A DNA stretch of 61,862 bases from Streptomyces sp. OR43 (GTDB lineage Bacteria > Actinomycetota > Actinomycetes > Streptomycetales > Streptomycetaceae): assembly GCF_008042275.1 (NCBI RefSeq), contig NZ_RDBK01000043.1, forward strand, positions 332,930-394,791, read 5' to 3'. Position numbers and translations under genes: made by a program. Within the stretch, counting starts at the first letter, position 1, and each line of letters opens with the position of its first letter. Positions 45,361 to 54,763 of the stretch are shown here, piece after piece. The notes under the pieces were generated by a model. The model had not been told where the DNA came from and ran no database searches. It was given only the letters and a program-made list of their open reading frames with translations.

Positions 45361-46693
45361 CGCACGTATCGCCTGGATCCTGGCCCGCGGCTCGGACCGC
45401 CGCGAGTGGTGGCGGATCGCGCTCACCGCGGTGGGCGCCCTGCTCGCCACGGTGTTCGCGCTCGCCGCGATCACGGTCGCCGCGGTCCGGGGACAGGTCT
45501 CGATCCCGTTCGCACACGGCCTCCTGAACCAGCCGGGCGAGCGCGCCGGCGTGGTGGTCGCGCTGCTGCTCCTGCTCGTCCCCGTGCTCGGTCTCCTCGG
45601 CCAGTGTGCCCGGATCGGCGCCGTGCACCGCGACCGGCGGATGGCCGGGCTCCGGCTCGCCGGGGCGTCACCCGCGCAGGTGCGCCGCATCAGCGCGCTG
45701 GAGTCCGCGCCGGTCTGCCTGGCGGGGTCGGCCGGCGGGCTCGCCGTCGTCGTCGTGGCCCTCGCCGTCCAGGGGCACACACCGCCCGCGACGGCCTGGG
45801 CGGCCTTCGTGGTGGTCGTGCTCGGCGTGCCGGTGGCCGGCGCGCTGGTGAGTGTGCTGGCCCTGCGCCGCGTCGTCGCTTCGCCGCTCGGCGAGGTACG
45901 CCGGGTGCGGCCGGAGCGCGGGCCCCGGGGGTTGCAGATCCTGCTCGTCGCGGCGCTGGCGGTCGCCGCCGGGGCGTACGCGCTCGTGGTGCGGGACAGC
46001 AGCCCGTCCGCGGCGTCGTTCCCGATGCTGGTGTTCGGCCTGGTGTCCCTCACCGGCGCGGGCGCGGTCTGGGCGGCCGGCGCGTCGGCGGCCCACATGG
46101 GCCGGCGGCTGGCGGCGAGCGCGAAGAGCCCGGCGGTCATGATCGCCGCGGGGCGGCTCCGGGACGACCCGTGGGCCGCCGCGCGCACCCATGCCGCGCT
46201 GCTCCTGGTGACCGTGGTCGGGATCGCCTTCGTGGGGGTGCGGGAGGTGGTGCTCGCCGACCTGCGCGGGAAGGGCGTCCACACGGCGGCGGACCTCGCC
46301 TTCTACACCAACGGCATCGACCTCACCGGGGCCGCGATCCTGGTGGCCCTGGCCATCAGCCTCTTCGGCCTCGCCGTGGGCACGGCGGAGTCACTCGCCT
46401 CCCGGCGCAGGGGCCTCGCGGCCCAGACCGCGGCCGGGGTGCCGCACACGGTGCTGGCCCGGGCCACGCTCCTGGAGACCGCGCTCCCGCTGGCCCCCGC
46501 GGTCCTGCTCGCGACCCTCGGCGGCATGGCGGTCCACCTGGCCTACACCGCCGTGGCCGCGCCCGGCACGGCTCCGTCCCTGCTGCCTCTGCTCGTCCCC
46601 GTGGCGGTGTACGCCGCGTGTCTGCTGGCCGCCGCGACGTCGTTGCCACTGCTGCGCCGCATGGCTCACCCGGCGGAGCTGCGGTTCGCCTGA
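45350..46693 (+). CDS. FtsX-like ABC transporter permease
   Basis: 447 residues with about eight to ten hydrophobic segments in two FtsX-like halves: RMAGLRLAGASPAQVRRISALES (~85-107) and the second copy RRRGLAAQTAAGVPHTVLARATLLE (~350-375) follow the FtsX R-x-x-A-x-L-x-x-x-G-x-x coupling-helix pattern. No large extracellular domain, so it is not a classic MacB. Works with the ATPase encoded upstream. Substrate unknown; antimicrobial peptide export or sensing is the usual role of such actinobacterial modules. Confidence 0.88.
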   Translation: MRADARIAWILARGSDRREWWRIALTAVGALLATVFALAAITVAAVRGQVSIPFAHGLLNQPGERAGVVVALLLLLVPVLGLLGQCARIGAVHRDRRMAGLRLAGASPAQVRRISALESAPVCLAGSAGGLAVVVVALAVQGHTPPATAWAAFVVVVLGVPVAGALVSVLALRRVVASPLGEVRRVRPERGPRGLQILLVAALAVAAGAYALVVRDSSPSAASFPMLVFGLVSLTGAGAVWAAGASAAHMGRRLAASAKSPAVMIAAGRLRDDPWAAARTHAALLLVTVVGIAFVGVREVVLADLRGKGVHTAADLAFYTNGIDLTGAAILVALAISLFGLAVGTAESLASRRRGLAAQTAAGVPHTVLARATLLETALPLAPAVLLATLGGMAVHLAYTAVAAPGTAPSLLPLLVPVAVYAACLLAAATSLPLLRRMAHPAELRFA

Positions 46694-46761
46694 CGCCCGG
46701 CGCGAGGCGTGGGCTCGGGAGCCCGCGGACACGGAAGGAGACCTGCCCCGCAGACACGGAA

Positions 46762-46798
46762 GCCCGGATCGTCAGGCTGAGATGCCGTCGATCCGGGC
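46762..46798. terminator. Hairpin between permease and HNH gene
   Basis: 10-bp stem (46762-46771 with 46789-46798). The right arm lies inside the last codons of the HNH gene, so the permease terminator overlaps its convergent neighbour. Confidence 0.55.
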
Positions 46799-47308
46799 CA
46801 TCGCGTCGTCCGCGCCGAAGGGTTGCAAGTAGGGCAGCCAGCGCGGGTCGCGGTGCCCCGTGCCGATGATCCGCCAGGCCAGTCCGGTCGGCGGCGCGGG
46901 CTGCTGGTGCAGCCGCCAGCCGAGCTCGGGCAGATGGCGGTCGGCCTTGACGTGGTTGCAGCGGCGGCAGGCGGCCACCACGTTGTCCCAGGCGTGCTGT
47001 CCGCCGCGGCTGCGCGGAATGACGTGGTCGACGCTGGTCGCGGCGGCGCCGCAGTACATGCAGCGCCCGCCGTCCCTGGCGAAGAGCGCCCGGCGGGTCA
47101 GCGGGACGGGCCCCCGGTAGGGCACGCGCACGAACCGCTTCAGCCGGATGACGCTCGGGGCCGGAACAGCACGGGTGGCACTGTGGATGAAGGCGCCGGA
47201 CTCCTCAAGACACATGGCCTTGTTCTCGAGGACGAGGACGAGCGCGCGACGGAGCGGTACGACGCCGAGCGGCTCGTACGACGCGTTGAGAACCAGGACA
47301 TGCGGCAC
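46772..47308 (-). CDS. HNH endonuclease domain protein
   Basis: 178 residues from GTG 47308 (VPHVLVLNASYEPL), SD GGAGG at 7 nt. The N-terminal part (LNASYEPLGVVPLRRALVLVLENKA) is shared by a large actinobacterial/cyanobacterial HNH family. The HNH site is intact: CMYCG-x4-SVDHVIPRSRGGQHAWDNVVAACRRCNHVKADR, with two CxxC zinc pairs and the H-N-H residues. These genes are single-copy core genes, not linked to introns or phages; their role is unknown, perhaps DNA repair. Confidence 0.92.
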   Translation of the reverse strand: MPHVLVLNASYEPLGVVPLRRALVLVLENKAMCLEESGAFIHSATRAVPAPSVIRLKRFVRVPYRGPVPLTRRALFARDGGRCMYCGAAATSVDHVIPRSRGGQHAWDNVVAACRRCNHVKADRHLPELGWRLHQQPAPPTGLAWRIIGTGHRDPRWLPYLQPFGADDAMARIDGISA

Positions 47309-47674
47309 GTGGACGCCTCCTTGTACGCCGGCGGCGCGTGGCTCGCGCCGGGACGATCCGGTCTCAGTCTCCCCTCCTGCCTGGTCGAAGCGCCACCACG
47401 TGCGGGTAACGGGCCGGAAGGATTTTCTTCCGGGACCCTGCCGCCCGTACGACGGGACGCGCCGGAACAGGCGCTTCGGGGGCCTGCCCGCCGCGAGCGC
47501 GCCCGGTGTGCGATCGGCCACAGACCGCTCGCACACACCGCCTCGCGGGACACGTCCCTTACCTCTTCCCTATCCCCGGGTGAGACGCGTCTCTCCCCTC
47601 CCTCACGGCAACGGAGCATTCCGGATGCCCCGTTAGTGTGGTTGTTCAGCGCTCGCCCAACTGGAGGTTTCGCC
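47309..47674. other. Divergent promoter region of HNH and MscS genes
   Basis: 366 nt. Two hairpins are visible: CCGGAAG-gatttt-CTTCCGG (47414-47433) and GTGTGCGA...TCGCACAC (47506-47536). A TAGTGT -10-like hexamer lies at about 47634, ~40 nt before the MscS GTG. No gene seen. Confidence 0.5.
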
Positions 47675-48745
47675 GTGTCCTTGTCCGTCCTGTTGGCCGC
47701 AGCCCCGTCGCCCGAGCCCGGCGGCTCGCTGGACGAAGCCGCGAAGCAGGCCGGCAACGCCGCGAGCTGGGTCGAGGAGAACTGGTCCACCTGGCTGAAC
47801 ACCGGTCTGCGGATCGTGCTCATCGCCGCGATCGCGATCGCGTTGCGCATCGCCGTCCGCCGCACGCTGACCAAGCTCATCGAGCGCATGAACCGCAGCG
47901 CCCAGGCGGTGGAGGGCACCGCGCTCGGCGGCCTGCTGGTCAACGCGGAGCGGCGCCGGCAGCGCTCGGAGGCGATCGGCTCCGTACTCCGTTCGGTGGC
48001 CTCGTTCCTGATCCTCGGCACGGCCGCCCTGATGATCCTGGGCGCGTTCGAGATCAATCTGGCCCCGCTGCTGGCCTCCGCGGGCGTCGCCGGTGTGGCC
48101 CTCGGCTTCGGCGCCCGCAACCTGGTCACCGACTTCCTGTCCGGCGTCTTCATGATCCTCGAGGACCAGTACGGCGTCGGCGACACCATCGACGCGGGCG
48201 TGGCCTCCGGAGAGGTCATCGAGGTCGGCCTGCGGGTCACCAAGCTCCGCGGTGACAACGGCGAGATCTGGTACGTCCGCAACGGCGAGGTGAAGCGGAT
48301 AGGCAACCTCAGCCAGGGCTGGTCCACCGCCGGGGTCGACGTACAGGTGCGCCCCACGGAGGACCTGGACCGGATCCGTACCGTGATCACCGAGGCCGCC
48401 CAGCTGATGGCCAAGGACGACCCGTGGACCGAGCGCCTGTGGGGTCCGGTGGAGATCCTGGGCCTGGACAGCGTGCTGCTGGAGTCGATGACGGTCCGGG
48501 TCACCGCGAAGACGATGCCGGGCAAGGCGCTGGGTGTGGAGCGCGAGCTGCGCTGGCGTATCAAGCGCGCCTTCGACGAGGCGGGCATCCGCATGGTCGG
48601 CGGCATCCCGGCCCAGCCGGACGAGCCCTCGGCCGCCGACCCCACGGCCGCAATGGCCGCCCCTTCGGCGTACGCCTCGGCCACCTCGCCCCAGTCCCTG
48701 GCGGCGACCCCGATCCCGCCGGCGACGCCGAACATCACGAAGTAG
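47675..48745 (+). CDS. Mechanosensitive ion channel, MscS family
   Basis: 356 residues. TM helices at ~45-65, ~110-130 and the pore helix GVAGVALGFGARNLVTDFLSGVFMILEDQY (~140-170), whose G-A-x-G spacing and DFxxG end are the MscS pore signature. The beta domain follows, with VGDTIDAGVASGEVIEVGLRVTKLRGDNGEIWYVRNGEV. The C-terminal 45 residues are a Pro/Ala tail. Start GTG 47675 with GGAGG 7 nt upstream; the long frame upstream is spurious. It releases solutes on hypo-osmotic shock. A 20-bp terminator follows. Confidence 0.93.
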   Translation: MSLSVLLAAAPSPEPGGSLDEAAKQAGNAASWVEENWSTWLNTGLRIVLIAAIAIALRIAVRRTLTKLIERMNRSAQAVEGTALGGLLVNAERRRQRSEAIGSVLRSVASFLILGTAALMILGAFEINLAPLLASAGVAGVALGFGARNLVTDFLSGVFMILEDQYGVGDTIDAGVASGEVIEVGLRVTKLRGDNGEIWYVRNGEVKRIGNLSQGWSTAGVDVQVRPTEDLDRIRTVITEAAQLMAKDDPWTERLWGPVEILGLDSVLLESMTVRVTAKTMPGKALGVERELRWRIKRAFDEAGIRMVGGIPAQPDEPSAADPTAAMAAPSAYASATSPQSLAATPIPPATPNITK

Positions 48746-48763
48746 CGCGCGGCCGCACGCCGC

Positions 48764-48810
48764 ACGGACGAGGGGCACCCCGCGAGGTCTGCGGGGTGCC
48801 CCTCGTCCGT
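48764..48810 (+). terminator. Terminator of mscS
   Basis: Perfect 20-bp stem (48764-48783 with 48791-48810), 7-nt loop, beginning 18 nt after the stop; the longest stem in the window. Confidence 0.88.
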
Positions 48811-48977
48811 GGTGCGCGGGCAACCCGATCGGGCTCGCGCGGCGTCGGGTATCCACGCCTCCGTGACACCGCGCCGGCCCGGGCCGTAACGCCCCCGCGC
48901 AGGTAACGCTTTGGTTGCCACCGCGGTGCGGACCATTGACGCCCCGGTGACGCGCGCCCTACGGTCCTCCCACCGAA

Positions 48978-48992
48978 TAGGAAACTTTCCTA
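48978..48992 (+). promoter_or_regulatory. ROK/CsnR operator upstream of csnR
   Basis: Exact palindrome TAGGAAA-C-TTTCCTA, 17 nt before the GTG start. It matches the TTAGGAAA/TTTCCTAA box recalled for CsnR upstream of Streptomyces chitosanase genes, so autoregulation by the adjacent ROK protein is likely. Confidence 0.75.
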
Positions 48993-49008
48993 ACAGAGGG
49001 CAGGTGCA

Positions 49009-50238
49009 GTGACCATGGCCGGAACCACGCCGGGCACCCCCCGCGTTCTGCGCGCCATGAACGACCGCGCCGCCCTCGATCTCCTCCTGGAGCACGGGCC
49101 CCTGTCGCGGACCCGGATCGGGAAGCTGACCGGGCTCTCCAAGCCCACCGCCTCCCAGCTACTGGCCCGGCTGGAGGCGGCCGGGCTGGTCGTCGCGACC
49201 GGGACCGCGGCCGGGCGGCCCGGGCCCAACGCGCAGCTGTACGCCGTCAACGCGTCGGCCGCGCATGTCGCCGGTCTCGATGTGAACGCCCAGCGGATCG
49301 TCGCCGCCGTCGCCGATGTGACGGGCGAGACGGTCGGGGAGTTCGAGCTGCGGACCCCCGGGCGCCGCGCCGACAGCGTGGTCCGGCAGGTCGCGGAGGC
49401 GCTGGACGGGGCCGTCAAGGAGGCCGGGCTGACCCGGTCCGACGTGCACCGGGTCGTCATCGGCACGCCGGGCGCGTTCGACCCGGGCACGGGCCGGCTG
49501 CGGTACGCCTCGCACCTGCCCGGCTGGCACTCCCCCACGCTGCTGGACGAGCTGGCGGCCTTCCTGCCGATGCCGGTGGAGTACGAGAACGACGTGAACC
49601 TCGTCGCGGTGGCCGAACAGCGGCTGGGCGCGGCGCGGGGACACGAGGACTTCGTGCTGCTGTGGAACGAGGAGGGCCTCGGCGCCGCCCTCGTCATCAA
49701 CGGCCGGCTGCACCGCGGCTTCACCGGCGGCGCCGGCGAGGTCGGCTTCCTGCCGGTGCCGGGCGCCCCGCTGGTCCGCCAGGTCACCAAGGCGAACGCG
49801 GGCGGCTTCCAGGAACTGGCGGGCGCCCAGGTGCTCGCCCGGCTGGCCCGTGAGCTCGGCATCGACGACGAGGCGGTGCGCGGCCCGGGCACTCATCACG
49901 AGATCGCGTCCCGCCTGGTGGGCCGGGCGGCCGAGGCCGAGGAGCAGGGCGGTGGCGGGCCGTACGGCCGGCTCCTCGACCGGTTCGCCACCGGGCTGGC
50001 CACCGGTCTCGCCTCCATGGTCGCCGTCCTGGACCCCGAGGTCGTCGTGCTGTCCGGTGAGCTGATCGCCCGCGGCGGCGAGCCGCTGCGGGTCCGGGTG
50101 GCCGCCGAACTCGCCGAACTGGCGGCGTCACGGCCCCGGCTGATCACCGGCGAGGTGACCCGACGCCCCGTCCTGCGCGGCGCACTGGAGAGCGCGCTCG
50201 CCACCACCCGCGACGAAGTGTTCGACACCTCGCGCTGA
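49009..50238 (+). CDS. csnR: ROK-family transcriptional repressor, probable CsnR
   Basis: 409 residues from GTG 49009 (ATG 49015 is the alternative). N-terminal winged helix (RAALDLLLEHGPLSRTRIGKLTGLSKPTASQLLARLEAAGLV, ~20-60), then the ROK sugar-kinase fold with GLDVNAQRIVAAVAD (~88) and GAGEVGFLPV (~240). The usual ROK zinc motif CxCGxxGCxE is not seen; GAGEVGF is followed by PVPGAPLVRQV, so this member may bind its ligand without that zinc site. It heads an ABC importer/GH4/kinase operon as in S. lividans csnR, whose product represses chitosanase genes and is released by chitosan oligosaccharides. Confidence 0.85.
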   Translation: MTMAGTTPGTPRVLRAMNDRAALDLLLEHGPLSRTRIGKLTGLSKPTASQLLARLEAAGLVVATGTAAGRPGPNAQLYAVNASAAHVAGLDVNAQRIVAAVADVTGETVGEFELRTPGRRADSVVRQVAEALDGAVKEAGLTRSDVHRVVIGTPGAFDPGTGRLRYASHLPGWHSPTLLDELAAFLPMPVEYENDVNLVAVAEQRLGAARGHEDFVLLWNEEGLGAALVINGRLHRGFTGGAGEVGFLPVPGAPLVRQVTKANAGGFQELAGAQVLARLARELGIDDEAVRGPGTHHEIASRLVGRAAEAEEQGGGGPYGRLLDRFATGLATGLASMVAVLDPEVVVLSGELIARGGEPLRVRVAAELAELAASRPRLITGEVTRRPVLRGALESALATTRDEVFDTSR

Positions 50239-50300
50239 CCCCGCACCTCCACATACCCCTTCCTTCCCCCTGTCCCAACCCTTCATCGGGAGACCTCACC

Positions 50301-51638
50301 ATGTCCGGAAACCGCCGGAAGCCGGCCGTCGCGCTCGCCGCGACCGCCGCGATAGCCCTGTTCGCCTCCGCCTGTACCGGTCAGAGCGGCTCCGGTGCCA
50401 GTGATGACGCGTCCAAGGAGACGACCATCAACTTCTGGCACGGCTGGAGCGCCCCGAACGAGGTCAAAGGCATCCAGGCCACCATCGACGCCTTCCAGAA
50501 GGCGCATCCCAACATCCATGTGAAGGTCGTCGGCAACATGACCGACGACAAGATCAACCAGGCGCTCCGCGCGGGCGGTTCCAAGGCTCCGGACGTCGTC
50601 TCGTCGTTCACCACGAACAACGTGGGCAAGTTCTGCTCGTCGAAGGCGTTCGTCGACCTCAACCCCTTCCTGAAGAAGGACGGGATCGACGCGGACGCAA
50701 CCTTCCCGAAGGCGATGAACGAGTACACGCAGTTCGACGGCGTGCGCTGCACGGTGCCGCTGCTGGGCGACGCGTACGGGCTCTACTACAACAAGGACGC
50801 GTTCGAGGACGCCGGGATCACGAGTCCGCCGAAGACCTGGTCCGAGTTCGCCGCCGACGCCAAGAAGCTGACGAAGACCAGGGGCGACTCGTACGAGCGG
50901 CTCGGTTTCATGCCGAACTACCACGGCTACGAGTCGACGACCGAGCACTACCTCGGCAGCTGGAACCCTTCGTACTTCGACGCGGACGGCAAGTCGAACA
51001 TCGCCAAGGACCCGGCCTTCGCCGACATGCTCACCACCCAGAAGAAGCTGGTGGACTCGCTCGGCGGCTACCGGAAGCTGGAGAAGTTCCGTACCGGCTT
51101 CGGTGACGAGTGGGGTGCGAAGCACCCGTTCCACACCGGGCAGGTGGCCATGCAGCTGGACGGCGAGTGGCGGCTCGGCATGGCCGAGGACACCAAGCCG
51201 GAGTTCGAGATCGGCGTGGCCCCGATGCCCGTCGCCGACGACGAGGCCGACACGTACGGCAAGGGCTATCTGACCGGCACCATCGCCGGGATCGCCGCCA
51301 CCTCCGAGAAGCAGAACGCCGCCTGGGAGCTGGTGAAGTTCATGACGACCGACACCGACGCGGTGGTGAACTTCGCCAACGCCATCCACAACGTGCCGTC
51401 CACGCTCGCCGCGCTGAAGTCGCCGAAGCTGAAGTACGACCCGCGCTTCAAGACCTTCCTGGACATCGCGGCCAACCCGAAGTCGACCACCACCCCGCCC
51501 TCGGTGAACGGCGGCGCGTACCTGACGTCCCTGCAGAACCTCGGCTTCGAGATCGAGAAGGGCAACCAGAAGGACGTCAAGGCGGGCCTGGAGAAGACCG
51601 CGAAGGAAATCGACGCGGCGATCGCCCAGGCGAAGTAG
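50301..51638 (+). CDS. csnE: Sugar ABC transporter substrate-binding lipoprotein, probable CsnE
   Basis: 445 residues. Lipoprotein signal MSGNRRKPAVALAATAAIAL ending in lipobox ASAC (Cys25). Mature part has the family-1 extracellular solute-binding fold: INFWHGWSAPNEVKGIQATIDAFQKAHP at the N-lobe and GVAPMPVADD...TGTIAGIAATSEKQNAAWELVKFM near the C-lobe hinge. SD GGGAG is upstream. First structural gene of the operon after the regulator, 62 nt away. By analogy with csnE it captures short chitosan (glucosamine) oligomers; another beta-linked disaccharide remains possible. Confidence 0.88.
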   Translation: MSGNRRKPAVALAATAAIALFASACTGQSGSGASDDASKETTINFWHGWSAPNEVKGIQATIDAFQKAHPNIHVKVVGNMTDDKINQALRAGGSKAPDVVSSFTTNNVGKFCSSKAFVDLNPFLKKDGIDADATFPKAMNEYTQFDGVRCTVPLLGDAYGLYYNKDAFEDAGITSPPKTWSEFAADAKKLTKTRGDSYERLGFMPNYHGYESTTEHYLGSWNPSYFDADGKSNIAKDPAFADMLTTQKKLVDSLGGYRKLEKFRTGFGDEWGAKHPFHTGQVAMQLDGEWRLGMAEDTKPEFEIGVAPMPVADDEADTYGKGYLTGTIAGIAATSEKQNAAWELVKFMTTDTDAVVNFANAIHNVPSTLAALKSPKLKYDPRFKTFLDIAANPKSTTTPPSVNGGAYLTSLQNLGFEIEKGNQKDVKAGLEKTAKEIDAAIAQAK

Positions 51639-51648
51639 AGCCGACGCG

Positions 51649-52590
51649 ATGAGCACGTACACACTCCGTTCGAAGCGCCGCCGCTCGGCGCTTCGGACGG
51701 CGGCCTTCATGTCGCCGTGGCTGATCGGGTTCTGCGTCTTCTTCGCCTACCCGCTGATCTCCACGCTCTATTTCTCCTTCACCAGCTACGACGGTTTCTC
51801 GGCCCCCGAGTTCAGCGGGCTGCAGAACTGGTCGTTCGTCTTCAACGACTACCCGCTGTTCTGGCCGGCGCTGCGCAACACTCTCTGGCTGGTCCTGGTC
51901 ATGGTGACCTGCCGCGTGGTCTTCGGGCTCGGTGTCGGTCTGCTGATCACCAAGATCAAGACAGGTGCCGGGGTCTTCCGAACGCTGTTCTACCTGCCGT
52001 ACCTGGCGCCGCCGGTCGCCGCGACGCTCGGCTTCGTCTTCCTGCTCAACCCGGGCACCGGACCCGTCAACTCGATCCTCGGCGATCTCGGGATGGGAAC
52101 GCCCGGCTGGTTCACCGACGCCACCTGGTCCAAGCCGGCGCTGACCGCCCTCGCGGTGTGGGGGGTGGGCGACCTGATGGTGATCTTCATGGCCGCGCTC
52201 CTCGACGTCCCCAAGGAGCAGTACGAGGCGGCGGAGCTGGACGGGGCGAACCCGTACCAGCGGTTCCGCTTCGTCACGCTGCCGAACATCTCGCCGATCA
52301 TCATGTTCGCCGTGGTCACCGGCATCATCCAGACGATGCAGTACTACACCCAGCCGCTCGTGGCCGGGAAGGTCGCGTCCGGTGTCATGGGCGGCTCGGG
52401 GCAGCAGTTCGAACCCGGCTATCCCGACAAGTCGACACTGACGCTTCCGCAACTGGTCTACAACCTCGGTTTCCAGCGCTTCGACTACGGCTCCGCCTGT
52501 GTGGTCGCGCTCGTTCTCTTCGTCCTCGCCATGGCGTTCACCGCACTGCTGATGCGGCGCCGCAGCGGACTGATCCAGGCAGGTGAGTGA
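51649..52590 (+). CDS. csnF: Sugar ABC transporter permease, MalF type, probable CsnF
   Basis: 313 residues, six transmembrane helices. N-terminus SKRRRSALRTAAFMSPWLIGF and the EAA loop QYEAAELDGANPYQRFRFVTLPNISP (~195-220) that docks the ATPase. Begins 10 nt after csnE stop and overlaps csnG by 8 nt. It pairs with the next gene to form the channel; no ATPase gene is present, so the shared sugar ATPase MsiK, encoded elsewhere in Streptomyces, most likely drives it. Confidence 0.9.
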   Translation: MSTYTLRSKRRRSALRTAAFMSPWLIGFCVFFAYPLISTLYFSFTSYDGFSAPEFSGLQNWSFVFNDYPLFWPALRNTLWLVLVMVTCRVVFGLGVGLLITKIKTGAGVFRTLFYLPYLAPPVAATLGFVFLLNPGTGPVNSILGDLGMGTPGWFTDATWSKPALTALAVWGVGDLMVIFMAALLDVPKEQYEAAELDGANPYQRFRFVTLPNISPIIMFAVVTGIIQTMQYYTQPLVAGKVASGVMGGSGQQFEPGYPDKSTLTLPQLVYNLGFQRFDYGSACVVALVLFVLAMAFTALLMRRRSGLIQAGE

Positions 52591-53494
52591 CGTGGCGCAG
52601 GTACTCGACACCCCGAAGGCAGCCGGCCCGGCGAGTGACCCCGTCACCCCGGCCGAGCGGGTCGCACGCCGCAAGGCGCTGCTGCACTGGATCGGTGTGC
52701 ACTCGCTCGGCGTCGCGGCCGCGCTCTTCTTCGTGCTGCCGTTCGTCTTCCTCTTCCTCACCTCGCTGATGAGCGACCAGCAGGCGCTGACCCGTGACCT
52801 CTGGCCGCACCCCTTCGAGTGGAGCAACTACAAGGAGGTGTTCGACACTCCGGGCTTCCTGACCTGGTGGAAGAACACCCTGCTGTACGCGGGTCTGGGC
52901 ACCGTCCTCACGGTCGTGTCCTCGCTGCCCGTGGCGTACGCGCTCGCCAAGTTCCGCTTCCGTGGCCGGCATCTGTCGCTGATGCTCGTCATCTCGATGA
53001 TGATGCTGCCGCCGCAGGTCGTCGTCATCCCGATGTACCTGTTCTGGGCCAAGCAGCTGGACATGTCCGGCACGCTCTGGCCGCTGATCATCCCGATGGC
53101 GTTCGGCGACGCGTTCTCCATCTTCCTGCTGCGGCAGTTCCTGCTGACCATCCCCAACGAGTACCTGGACGCGGCGAAGGTCGACGGCTGCGGCGAGTTC
53201 CGCACCCTGCTGCGCGTCGTGATCCCGATGGCCAGGCCAGGCATCGCCGCCGTCGCACTCTTCCAGTTCTTCTACGCCTGGAACGACTACTTCGGCCCCC
53301 AGATCTACGCCTCCGAGAACCCGGCGGCCTGGACGCTGAGTTACGGACTGGAGTCCTTCAAGGGCGCACACCACACCGACTGGAACCTGACCATGGCCGC
53401 GACCGTTCTGGTCATGGCCCCTGTGATCGTCGTCTTCTTCTTCGCACAGAAGGCATTTGTCGAGGGCGTCACACTGACCGGAGTAAAGGGCTGA
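52583..53494 (+). CDS. csnG: Sugar ABC transporter permease, MalG type, probable CsnG
   Basis: 303 residues, six helices after a ~35-residue hydrophilic N-terminus. EAA loop EYLDAAKVDGCGEFRTLLRVVIPMARPG (~195-220). Start GTG 52583 lies inside the csnF end (8-nt overlap), indicating translational coupling. The C-terminus FFFAQKAFVEGVTLTGVKG is typical of MalG-type permeases. Three bases separate its stop from the GH4 start. Confidence 0.9.
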   Translation: MSDVAQVLDTPKAAGPASDPVTPAERVARRKALLHWIGVHSLGVAAALFFVLPFVFLFLTSLMSDQQALTRDLWPHPFEWSNYKEVFDTPGFLTWWKNTLLYAGLGTVLTVVSSLPVAYALAKFRFRGRHLSLMLVISMMMLPPQVVVIPMYLFWAKQLDMSGTLWPLIIPMAFGDAFSIFLLRQFLLTIPNEYLDAAKVDGCGEFRTLLRVVIPMARPGIAAVALFQFFYAWNDYFGPQIYASENPAAWTLSYGLESFKGAHHTDWNLTMAATVLVMAPVIVVFFFAQKAFVEGVTLTGVKG

Positions 53495-53497
53495 TTC

Positions 53498-54763
53498 ATG
53501 AAGCTCGCAGTAGTGGGTGGCGGGTCCACCTACACACCTGAACTGATCGACGGATTCGCACGGCTGCGGGACACCCTGCCGGTCGAGGAGCTCGTGCTCG
53601 TCGACCCGGACGCCCACCGGCTCGAACTCGTCGGCGGCCTCGCCCGGCGGATCTTCGCCAAGCAGGGCCACCCGGGGAGGATCGTCACCACCTCGGACAT
53701 CGACGCGGGCGTCGCCGACGCCGACGCGGTCCTGCTCCAGCTGCGCGTGGGCGGCCAGGCCGCCCGCAACCAGGACGAGACATGGCCGCTGGAGTGCGGC
53801 TGCGTCGGACAGGAGACCACCGGGGCCGGCGGCCTCGCCAAGGCCCTGCGCACCGTCCCCGTCGTCCTGGACATCGCCGACCGCGTCCGGCGCACCAACC
53901 CGGACGCCTGGATCATCGACTTCACCAACCCGGTCGGCATCGTCACCCGGGCGCTGCTCCAGGCCGGGCACAAGGCCGTCGGCCTGTGCAACGTGGCCAT
54001 CGGCTTCCAGCGCAAGTTCGCGGCTCTGCTCGACGTGACCCCCGGCGAGGTGCACCTCGACCACGTCGGGCTGAACCACCTGAGCTGGGAGCTCGGGGTG
54101 CGCCTCGGCGGCCCCGAGGGCGAGAACGTGCTGCCGCGGCTGATCGCCGAGCACGGCGACGCGATCGCGGACGACCTGCACATGCCGCGGGCGGTCGTGG
54201 ACCGGCTCGGCGTGGTGCCCTCGTACTACCTGCGCTACTTCTACGCCCACGACGAGGTCGTGCGGGAACTCGGCACCAAGCCCTCGCGGGCGGCCGAGGT
54301 CGCCGCGATGGAGAAGGAACTCCTCGCCATGTACGGCGATCCGGCACTGGACGAGAAGCCGGCGCTGCTCGCCAAGCGGGGCGGCGCCTTCTACTCGGAG
54401 GCGGCCGTGGACCTGGCGGCCTCGCTGCTCGGCGGCGGCGGCTCCGCGGTGCAGGTCGTCAACACGTACAACAGGGGGACGCTGCCGTTCCTGCCGGACG
54501 ACGCGGTGATCGAGGTGCAGGCGAGGGTCGACGGGACCGGCGCGACGCCGCTCGCCGTGCCGGAGCTGGACCCGCTGTACGCCGGTCTGATCGCCAACGT
54601 GACGGCGTACGAGGACCTGGCGCTGGAGGCCGCGCTGCGCGGTGGCCGCGGCCGGGTGTTCAAGGCGCTGCTCGCGCACCCGCTGATCGGCCAGTTCGAG
54701 TACGCCGAGGCGCTCACCGACAAGCTGGTCGCGCACAACCGGGAGCACCTCGCGTGGGCGTGA
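53498..54763 (+). CDS. csnH: GH4 family glycosidase (6-phospho-beta-glycosidase type), probable CsnH
   Basis: 421 residues; NAD- and Mn-dependent hydrolase. GGGSTYTPEL at residue 7 is the NAD loop; GLCNVAIGF (~166, metal-binding Cys) and VGLNHLSW (~190, metal-binding His) are the GH4 metal site. RVGG and ETTGAGG fit the phospho-beta-glucosidase branch. GH4 enzymes of this branch cut phosphorylated disaccharides, yet the operon imports by ABC transport, which does not phosphorylate; the next gene, a kinase, would supply the phosphate. Confidence 0.9.
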   Translation: MKLAVVGGGSTYTPELIDGFARLRDTLPVEELVLVDPDAHRLELVGGLARRIFAKQGHPGRIVTTSDIDAGVADADAVLLQLRVGGQAARNQDETWPLECGCVGQETTGAGGLAKALRTVPVVLDIADRVRRTNPDAWIIDFTNPVGIVTRALLQAGHKAVGLCNVAIGFQRKFAALLDVTPGEVHLDHVGLNHLSWELGVRLGGPEGENVLPRLIAEHGDAIADDLHMPRAVVDRLGVVPSYYLRYFYAHDEVVRELGTKPSRAAEVAAMEKELLAMYGDPALDEKPALLAKRGGAFYSEAAVDLAASLLGGGGSAVQVVNTYNRGTLPFLPDDAVIEVQARVDGTGATPLAVPELDPLYAGLIANVTAYEDLALEAALRGGRGRVFKALLAHPLIGQFEYAEALTDKLVAHNREHLAWA

